Shown: piece by piece, positions 1-7,500 of the stretch
Layout: every line of letters begins with the position of its first letter
Position numbering within the stretch: the stretch's first letter is position 1
Origin: Gammaproteobacteria bacterium
GTDB taxonomy: Bacteria > Pseudomonadota > Gammaproteobacteria > HK1
Assembly (NCBI GenBank): GCA_020444775.1
Contig: JAGRHX010000380.1
Span: forward strand, 1 to 11,223
Length of the DNA stretch: 11,223 bases
Direction of reading: 5' to 3'
Made by a program: the position numbers and the translations under genes
The notes under the pieces: model-generated
Seen by the model: the letters and a program-made list of their open reading frames with translations, nothing else
The model's database searches: none
Told to the model about the DNA's origin: nothing

Positions 1-36
1 CACTGGTCGGTCAGCGGTGTTGGGGTTGGATAACGG

Positions 37-70
37 GAGCCTTATGACGCGAGAGTGTCACGTACGGTTC
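37..70 (+). ncRNA. Group II intron domain V (catalytic hairpin)
   Basis: Exactly 34 bases, the usual length of domain V. The lower stem is GAGCC (37-41) with GGTTC (66-70). The upper stem is 46-50 with 55-59, closed by a GAGA tetraloop at 51-54, and there is a two-base AC bulge at 60-61. The AGC catalytic triad is at 38-40. One position departs from the canonical helix: T42 faces C65, where most introns have a G-C pair. Everything else folds as in active introns. Confidence 0.85.
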
Positions 71-109
71 TGCGAGGGGCTTACGGCGAAACTCCCTTGG
101 TCTACTCAC
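71..109 (+). ncRNA. Group II intron domain VI and 3' splice site
   Basis: A G-rich strand at 76-79 can pair with the pyrimidine run at 93-96. The 3' arm continues to CTACTCAC at 102-109. A104 is the most likely bulged branch-point adenosine, judged by its place in the CTAC context a few bases before the end. The intron ends in AC, which fits the usual AY 3' terminus. The fold is hand-drawn, so the exact pairing is uncertain. Confidence 0.65.
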
Positions 110-538
110 CATTTCGGCATGAAGGTCCACGTCGGTGCCGACATCGCCAGTGGTGTGGCTCACACGGTGTGCGTGACACCGGCAAACGTGGCGGATATCA
201 ACATCATGCCCGGTCTGCTACGCGAGGACGACCAGGCGGTGTTCGGCGACTCGGCCTACCAAAAGCATGGCTACAAGCGAGCGGCGCGCGCCGCTGGAGT
301 GTTCTGGGGTGTCGCACTCAAGGGCAGCAAGCAGTATCCCTTGACGCCTGGAAACAAGCGTCGCAACCGTCGCCTGTCCTCGGTGCGCAGCCGGGTGGAA
401 CACCTGTTCCGGATCATCAAATGCCAGTTCGGTTACCGGAAGGCTCGGTACCGCGGGCAGGCCAAGAACGCCGCGCAGGTGTTCATGCTGATGGGGCTGG
501 CCAACCTCTACTTGACGCGACGGGCGGTGCTGGCGTGA
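110..538 (+). CDS. IS5-family transposase, C-terminal part (3' exon)
   Basis: This is the C-terminal 142 codons of a DDE transposase of the IS5 family, which cuts and rejoins insertion-sequence ends. The exon opens with HFGMKVHVGAD, normally preceded by Trp in this family. It then shows the second catalytic Asp in FGDSAYQK and the Y-R-E-K signature, here R-S-R-V-E-H-L-F-R-I-I-K with R(3)E(6)K spacing. The first catalytic Asp and the DNA-binding N-terminus should lie in the 5' exon, left of the intron and outside the window. An apparent start at 17 gives 31 extra residues, but these are translated intron RNA and match no transposase. The stop is TGA at 536-538. The exon has no frameshift or internal stop, so the protein could be made if the intron splices; otherwise the gene is disrupted. 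Confidence 0.88.
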   Translation, partial: HFGMKVHVGADIASGVAHTVCVTPANVADINIMPGLLREDDQAVFGDSAYQKHGYKRAARAAGVFWGVALKGSKQYPLTPGNKRRNRRLSSVRSRVEHLFRIIKCQFGYRKARYRGQAKNAAQVFMLMGLANLYLTRRAVLA

Positions 539-925
539 AGCGGGCGACGTCATCGAGCACAACAGAGAACAACGCACACATGTAGCTGCACTCCACTCAC
601 GTTTACCTTTGCACGGCGCACCTCGAGCTCCGGTGCCTCAAATTCGCGGCCAGCATCGGCCGTGAGACTGGACCTGACCGCCGCGTGGGGCATCGGGGAG
701 TTCTGAACGTGGCGCCCGGATTTGTTCAGCTATTCCCTAACTAGTAGCGACCAACGACTTTCCTTGAGAACGATTGATGGGTCTTGCCTGCAGCGTGGTC
801 GAATGAGTCTCCAGTGCCTGTCCAACAGTGTCAAATGTCAGATCTGACTCCATCGCCCATATCGATAGCCGAAAGCTCTCCATACACAAGCAAATGGCAA
901 AAACTTGAACCCATCTCCGGGTCCA
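539..925. other. Intergenic gap, possible IS right end near 740
   Basis: No convincing gene is seen here. The left part is GC-rich like the transposase; from about 741 the DNA becomes clearly more AT-rich, continuous with the Sel1 gene. The string TTTGTTCAGCTATTCCCTAA (721-740) followed by CTAG (741-744) could be the right terminal repeat of the IS5-type element next to a YTAR-type target. This is speculative because the left end is not in the window. A perfect 12-base palindrome lies at 837-848. On the minus strand the frame of the Sel1 gene stays open for 62 codons past its TAA stop, up to a TAG at 737-739, without recognisable protein content. No clear terminator for the RHS-Sel1 operon was found. 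Confidence 0.4.
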
Positions 926-1525
926 TTACAAGGTATCCAAGAGTCCCTGAGCGCGCCAGTTCCCCAAGGATGCTGCTCTAGATAGCAAAGCCTTTGCACG
1001 TGCCACAGCATCACCCTGTTTCAGCGTTTTATTCGAGAGCAATATCGCAGCCTCACGGTACAAAGCATCAGGGTGGTTGTGCGCTATCGCACGCCGCAAC
1101 CAATAACGACTCATCTGTTCGTCGGGCTCTACTCCGCATTGTCCAGATTCATATAGAAACGAAAGATGCTCTTGGGCATCGGCTTCATCGTCCTCGGCAG
1201 CTTGACAAATTAAGTCAAAGGCCCTTTGGGGGTCGGCCTTCAATCCATCCCCATACTCGAGCATGGTCCCCAAGACAAACTTATAGTACGGATCCTTTAC
1301 CGACAACGACTCGATACGTTCGATATAAATTTGAAAATATTTCTCTGATTCATCCTGGGCGCTAGGGAGTTCAGGACAGTGCTTGTATATGAATGAGATT
1401 TCGCGATAGGCCTCAGGTTCATCGAGAGCGATTTCTTTAAATAGTCGGATCGCCTCCTCCACATCATCTGCTTCATACGCTATCTCGGCGCTCTTGAATT
1501 TCGCACTCTTGGGCTTGCCTGGCAT
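926..1525 (-). CDS. Sel1-repeat protein, candidate immunity protein of the RHS toxin
   Basis: A 199-residue protein with no signal peptide or membrane segment, so probably cytoplasmic. Residues 80-115, 117-152 and 153-190 form Sel1-like helical pairs, for example LGTMLEYGDGLKADPQRAF and SRYWLRRAIAHNHPDA. Residues 13-45 look like a TPR/Sel1 half-repeat. Sel1 solenoids bind other proteins. The gene starts nine bases after the RHS stop, with its ribosome site overlapping that stop, so the two are made together. In RHS and other polymorphic toxin loci the gene right after the toxin tip usually encodes the immunity protein, and Sel1-repeat proteins are known beside some type VI secretion effectors. 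Immunity is therefore the best inference for this gene, though nothing in it proves binding. Its DNA is more AT-rich than the RHS core. The stop is TAA at 926-928. Confidence 0.8.
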   Translation of the reverse strand: MPGKPKSAKFKSAEIAYEADDVEEAIRLFKEIALDEPEAYREISFIYKHCPELPSAQDESEKYFQIYIERIESLSVKDPYYKFVLGTMLEYGDGLKADPQRAFDLICQAAEDDEADAQEHLSFLYESGQCGVEPDEQMSRYWLRRAIAHNHPDALYREAAILLSNKTLKQGDAVARAKALLSRAASLGNWRAQGLLDTL

Positions 1526-1530
1526 CGCGG

Positions 1531-1536
1531 CACCTT
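1531..1536 (-). promoter_or_regulatory. Ribosome binding site of the Sel1 gene, overlapping the RHS stop
   Basis: On the minus strand AAGGTG lies five bases before the ATG at 1523-1525. It shares its AA with the TAA stop of the RHS gene (1535-1537). This placement fixes the Sel1 start and suggests translational coupling, so toxin and putative immunity protein are made from one message. Confidence 0.7.
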
Positions 1537-4500
1537 AGTCGCAGTAAGGAATCTGCTCGGAAAAATCTAACTCACAGGCCTCTTGGTGGCTGTTGGATGT
1601 CGCGTAGGTTGTCAAGAGGCCTAACCCGCTGAGTTTCGCAGCCCTACGCAGGTATTTTTGATAAAGCTTGCCGAGCGACTCTGTATTGTGATGAAAGACC
1701 TCTCGCGTCGCCTTCTTCACAAACCAACGCTCCGCATCGGTCAGAGACTTGCAGACTTTCAGTTCCTTTTTTGAGAAGTACTTGGCTTCATCGTCAGTTA
1801 AGGGCCGACCGTTATACACATCCCACCTTTTATTCTTATCCCCGTTGACGTGAACATGGTACTCCCCACCCTCGCCGTGGCGGGCGTGTTCGCCGTAATT
1901 GGAACCACCGTCTGGTTTCGGATAGGCATGAAAAGTTACCCCGTCCTTAATGAAGATCTTTTCAAGACCGTAGGGATCGACAAACAGGACCGGATTCGCC
2001 CCTGCATACTGATACGGATTCAGCCCACCCTCAAGCCCAATCGGGTCGCTGGTGATATATCGCCCGACCATCGGCTCATACCACCGATGATAGTTGTAAT
2101 ACGCCCCACCTACCCCATCCCGGTACTGCCCCGGGAAGCCCGCAACCTCCGGCACCTCACCATCCGACCAGGCCACCTCGCCGAACGGTCCATAGTCCAC
2201 CGACCACAGCACCTGCCCGGCCTCGTCGGTGCCGGCGATCGGCCGGCCCAGGTGGTCGTTGTGCACGTGGGTGATCCGGTAGCGAGCCGCTTCCACATCG
2301 CCAGCGACGCCCAGCCCCAGTGCCACCAGCACCAACAGCACGCCCGCGCGGCGGCCCAGCCTTCCGGCGAGCCCCAGCAGTGCCATCGTCAGCAGCAGCC
2401 ACGCGTAGGTAGGCAGACCCGGCACAATTGCATCGTCGAGCTCCGGCCGGGGACTCAGGAGCAGGTTGCGCACCTGCCACCAGTTCACCGTCTGACTGGC
2501 GCGGAACTGCAAGGTGTTGTCGGCACGCAGCAGGTCCTTGGGAAACAGCAGGTATTGGATCGGGCCCCATTTGTTGTCCTGGGTCCGGTCCAGATGACCG
2601 AGCGAGGTTCCGTTCACGAGCACTTCGACCTCGCCCGCCTGCACAAAAGCGGCCTGCACCTGCAGCTCCAGACTGTGGCCGGTGCCCGCAAACTCGACGG
2701 TCATGCCGTTCGGGAACGGATCGCCCAGGCCTCGGTAGCCATACTCGGCCTCATCCATCACCCCGACGGTCAGACGCAGCGGCTCTCCCAGCGGATACAG
2801 GCCGATGCGCTGCACCCCCCATGGCTCGGAGGTCGAGCCCACCCGTTCGATGCGCAGCTCGTTGCTGCCCGCTTGCAGCAAGGACTCGGGCAGGGTCACG
2901 AACTGCAGCGGGGTCCACTGCTGGTCGTGGTAGGGGTTCAGCGCACCGATGCGGGTGCCGTTCAAGATCAGCACCACCTCGTCCGGCCGGTCGATATCGA
3001 AGCCGAGCAGGGTCACGGCATGCGCACCGCTCGGCTGCTCGAAGCGCACGCTCAGCGCGTCGGTGAAACCAGCGCAGTCGAGCGGTGTGCCGAACACACC
3101 TGTTTCGGCTTGTTGGGTATCGAGCACGATGTGTGCTGGCGGCGATTCAGCACGCGGCAGCAGATGCAGATCCGTCAGTCCCCAGGGCTCACCGGTCGCG
3201 GCGTTGACGAACAGCAGCCGGTTGGTGCCATCACGAAGCAACGCCTCGGGCAGGTCCAGACGTTGCCGGCAGGACAGGATCTGCGAGCCCACCTTGACCA
3301 GGAAGCTGTAGCGCTTCAGCAGATTGCCGTTCAGATAGACGCTGAGCTTCTCGTGGGCATCCACCGCGTAGGCTCGAAAATGCAGTGACAGCGGCTCGGC
3401 TGGCCGCTCGAACTCGATGCTCGCGCTCTGCAAATGCTGGTCGCTACCATAGCCATGCCCGATGTGCCGATACTCGGCTTCCCCGGGCGTCATCGACAGC
3501 GCCGGACCAGGCTTCACCAGTTCCAACTGGCCCAGCGCCCAGCTCGTCGTATCTTCATCAACACGAAAGTGCAGCCGATTCTCGCCCGCCTGCTGCTGCC
3601 AGGGCAGCAGCGTAAACCAGCGCTCGGCACCTGCCTGCAAGCAGGTCCAGTTCGCAATCGGCGCTGCCTCCAGGTCATTCAGCATCAACCGCAGCGACTC
3701 GTTACAGTCGACCTCGCCGATCCACAGTCGCCCGGTGAGCAGCATGTCCGCGCCCGGGAACGTCAGATCCACACCGGCCGGATCCCACAACAGACCCGTG
3801 CCGCGACCGGCTCGCGTCGCCCAGGGCACGCCGGGCTCGACCGGCAGCGTGCTGCCGGGCTCGAACAGAATCAGCTCGGACAGCGACCAGCTTGCACCGG
3901 GTGCAGGCAGCAGCAGACGTATCTCGTTGAGGCCGGGACGCAGCCAGTCAGCAGGCAGGTCGAAGTTCTCGCCGCTGGCGTGGCGCTGTTCACCCGGATT
4001 GGCCTCGAGCCGACCGAAGAGACGACCGTTCAGATACAGCAACGGCCGCGCCTGCTCACCGACCGCACGACTACGCAAGTACAGGCGCAGCCCGCTGTCC
4101 GGCAGGCTGTCCGGTAGCGTGAAGGTCAAACGCAGCGACGGCTGCGCGAGGTCGTCGCTCGTCGGCGCCTCGACCGTAGCGTCCAGCACCTTGCCAATCT
4201 CGAGCACATGGGCACCGGGCGTGGCCACGGTCGGCAGCTCGCCATCGATATGCAGCCACACGTCGTCGGCCTGCCACCACAGGCGGGCGTACAGGCGCTG
4301 GCCGGTCTCGGGCAGATACGGGACAGACACGGCGTTGTCGTCGCTCACCTCGAGCTCGGCGATGTCGGCAAGCCCCGGCTCGGTGCCGATCCAGAGATGG
4401 TAGGGGGGCTGCGCGCCCCCGCCGGTCCAGACGAGCTGGGTGCCCGCGTCGTAGACGCCGCCGGCCGGCAACTCGAAGCGTGGGCGGGGCCGCCGGTCCG

Positions 4501-7500
4501 CACGTTTCAACCGCGCATGGCGATGGAACACCACACCACCGAAGGACGTGTCCAGACGAACATACAGTGGCTCGCCGTTCTCGTTGAACCCTTCGAGAAC
4601 CGCGCTCGTGGCGCTGGTCTGACCGAGCGACAGCACATCCGCCGCATCCGCCCGTGTGCCCACCGCCACAGAGACCTGCGCGTCGGGCGCCGCTCCCGCC
4701 CACGTCAACATGACACCTGGCTCGAGCACCGTTGCCGAGTCCGGGCTCTCCAGTCGCGCCACCGGATCCACCGCCTGCAGCGCCGGGCCCTGCGGCTCGA
4801 GCACCGCGATGATGCGGCCATTTGCACGCACATACTCACGCCGGATGGCACCGCCCTCATCCGCCTCAGCCAGCAACGCACCATCCAGATCGTAGATGAA
4901 GTATCGACTGACGCCATCGAGCACCCGGCGCACGCGCTGGCCCAGGGCGTTGTAGAGATGACTGGCCGTACTACCGTCGGCCATCTCGATGTGACTCAGC
5001 CGGCCCCGGTGGTTGTAGGTCAGCGTGTCCGTGCCGCGGCTCGTGATCGCACCGTTGGGCAGATAGTCGTAGCTGGTTGCGTTAAGCCCGGTGATGGTGA
5101 GCAAGCGGTTGCTGTCCGGTGCGTACACATACTCGCTGACACCGACATCGCGCTCGAGCCGAATGCGATTGCCGTTCAGGTCATAGCCCAGGTCCAGCAC
5201 GCCATACGAGCCTTTGGCGTAGTCCAGGCGATCCCCGGCGTCGTAGTCGAATTGCTGAGATCGATCAGCGTGTCGATGATCGGTGATGGCGATGATGTTG
5301 TCGTTATCGTCGTAGCCATGCCCGCGTTCGATGAGTTCACCGACGCTGAGTGTCTCCAGACGATAGAGATCGTCCAATACCCGGGTCTCGTGCATGCCAT
5401 TGCCATGCGTAAGCGCCCTCTCCGGCCCCAGTGGTGGGTAGCTGATGTCGTCCGCCAGCACCTTGACCGTGTCACCGTCTCGTAGCTCGACCCGCCGTAC
5501 CTGACCGAGCGCGTCGCGCTGATAGCGCAGCACGCTACCGCTGGGGTAGAGCATCGCGGTCAACCGATTCAACGCGTCATAGGCGTAGCTCACCGACCAC
5601 TGATGGCCATCGGTATGCTGCTGCCGGTACACGACGTTGCCGCGCGGATCGTAGTCGAAGACCAGGCGCCCGGATTCGTCCTCGATCGAAGACAGACGAC
5701 CGACGCCGTGCGCGCCCTGATCGTATTGGTAGCTGATGTTCTCCGAAGGATCGGCATACTCGAGGCTGGTCACTCGTTCCAACGCGTCGTAGCTTCGTGT
5801 CTCGACCACGCCACGCGCATCCGTGCGTTGCAGCGCGTTGCCCGCGGCATCGAACTGGCGGGTGGTCAGGCCACTGTCGGCGCTCAGGGTGCTGATCAGG
5901 TTATCGAGCCCGTCATAGCTGTACTCGGTCCGCGCGCCGACCGCATCCACCACCAGCCGCAGCCGGTCCAGCGCGTCATGCTGCATCCGCACCACGCCAC
6001 CATCGGCGGCCTCGATTCGGCTCCGCCGATTCAGTGCATCGTAGCCGTATCGAGTGAGCTGGCTCTTGGCGTCGCGAACGTCGGTCAGATTGCCACCTGC
6101 GTCGTGTTCGAAGTGGACCTGCCGATCGAGCGCGTCCTGCCGAGCCCGCACCCGCCCGTCTGGCGCAAGTAGCGTCGTGCTCCGCGTCTGCTCGAAGCCA
6201 TTGGCATCGTTGACTATCGAGACGATCCGCAGCGGGTCGCTCAGATCCCACTCCACGAACTGCCCCAGTGCGTCGGTCGTGCGCTGCAGTCGACCGGCAT
6301 CGTCGTGGTCGTAGCGGATCACGCTCCGGTCCGGCGCGGTGATCGTGTGCAGACGACCGTCCAGCGTGTAGCCATAGCGGGTCTCGCGGTCGGCTGCAAT
6401 AGTTGCTACGACCCGGCCCCGCGGATCGTAGCGCGCTTCTGTCAGAAGACCCTGTGCATCGCGATATGCCACCAGACGGCCGTCTGCGTCGTAGCGCGTA
6501 CGGTCGATCACGACCTGACCGCTGGCATCGACAACACGCGCAAGCTGACCGGCTTGCGCGTCGGCAGAATCGAAGTGGTGATATTCGAAGGTGGTGGTGT
6601 CGAGCACATCCTCTCGCGGGCCGTCGATGCTGCGCAACAGCCCGTCGAGCACAGCCGGGGCACCCTCGCTCGCGCGGAAATAGGAGTACCGTGTCACCCG
6701 CTGCGTGGGTACCGCATCCGGGGCGTACAGCACCTCGCTGGTGAGCTGCTCATCGTGGTAGGTGTAGCTCAGCCGTCTGACCAGACGCCAGCCGGGCGGC
6801 GGCCCCGTGTCGAAGTCATCGCAACCGACCAGCACGCCGCTGTATGGCAGCTCCGGCTCGTACAGCTCACGGCGCACCGGCCGTCGGAGCGCATCGTGCC
6901 ACTGCTGGCGCCAGACCCTCGTCGCCGGCACGAAATCGGCAGCCACCATCTCAGCGCCGAGCAGGGTCTTCAGGTCCGATATCGCCTCGATGCGACACTG
7001 TTCACGCCCCAGTACATCGTGCGTGTAGATCGACTCGGTTCCATTGGCATCGACCCGACGACGCAGATAGCCGAAACCGTCGTACTCCCGCTCGTCCACA
7101 CCCGCGCTGCAGTCGACACAGTCGCCGTGCTCGACCCGCTTGGGCCGGGCAAAGCCGGCCTCGCGGCTGAACGCGTAGCGTCGACCCTCACCGCGCCAAT
7201 CATTGACGTTGACCGTGCCATTGGCCGCGTAATCCAGCGTGACCCGGTCCACGCCCCCGGCATGCTCGCTACTCGCCACCCGGCCATCTGGATGATAGGA
7301 CCAGCTCGCATAGCGCACCCCGCGCTCGTCGATGATGCCGGTCAGCGCATACGGGTGCTCGGACTCGTAGAGGTACTCCCGAGTCGGGTCGTCCTTCTCG
7401 AGCTCAGGTGTCTGGTCTGGATAGCGGACCTCGGTGAGCACACCCGCTGTGTATCCATAGTGCACCCGGTGGCCGCCCGCATCGCGCACCGAGACCAGCC

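Larger units (their letters stand above)
1..109 (+). mobile_element. Group II intron, 3' end (partial)
   Basis: This is the 3' terminal part of a bacterial group II intron, a self-splicing retroelement. The bulk of it (domains I-IV and the reverse transcriptase gene) lies left of the window. Seen directly: a 34-base domain V hairpin at 37-70, a domain VI-like stem after it, and a 3' end reading CTACTCAC at 102-109, typical of bacterial introns. Immediately after 109 the reading frame becomes a well-conserved IS5-family transposase (His-Phe-Gly-Met-Lys), so the 3' splice site is placed between 109 and 110. The intron lies on the same strand as the transposase gene, so splicing could in principle restore its mRNA. 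Positions 1-36 would be the end of domain IV and the linker. Subclass cannot be assigned from this fragment. Confidence 0.85.

Noticed and set aside
17..109. In-frame N-terminal extension of the transposase starting at 17
   Set aside because: The 31 residues are translated group II intron RNA (domains V and VI) and not transposase; real homology begins at codon 110.
837..848. Perfect 12-base palindrome GTCAGATCTGAC
   Set aside because: A few such palindromes are expected by chance in 11 kb, and there is no second copy or adjacent gene to support an operator.
740..925. Open minus-strand extension of the Sel1 frame for 62 codons beyond its stop
   Set aside because: No Sel1 pattern or other domain continues into it; a run of this length is only mildly unusual by chance.
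994..1365. Plus-strand open frame opposite the Sel1 gene
   Set aside because: The minus strand carries clear Sel1 repeats with a ribosome site; this frame has neither.
1850..3388. Long plus-strand open frame of 512 codons
   Set aside because: It is antisense to the RHS gene in GC-rich DNA, has Gln/His/Arg-rich content without domains, and mirrors the coding bias of the true gene.
4208..5485. Plus-strand open frame of 425 codons
   Set aside because: Antisense to the insert and YD repeats; low-complexity content and no recognisable domain.
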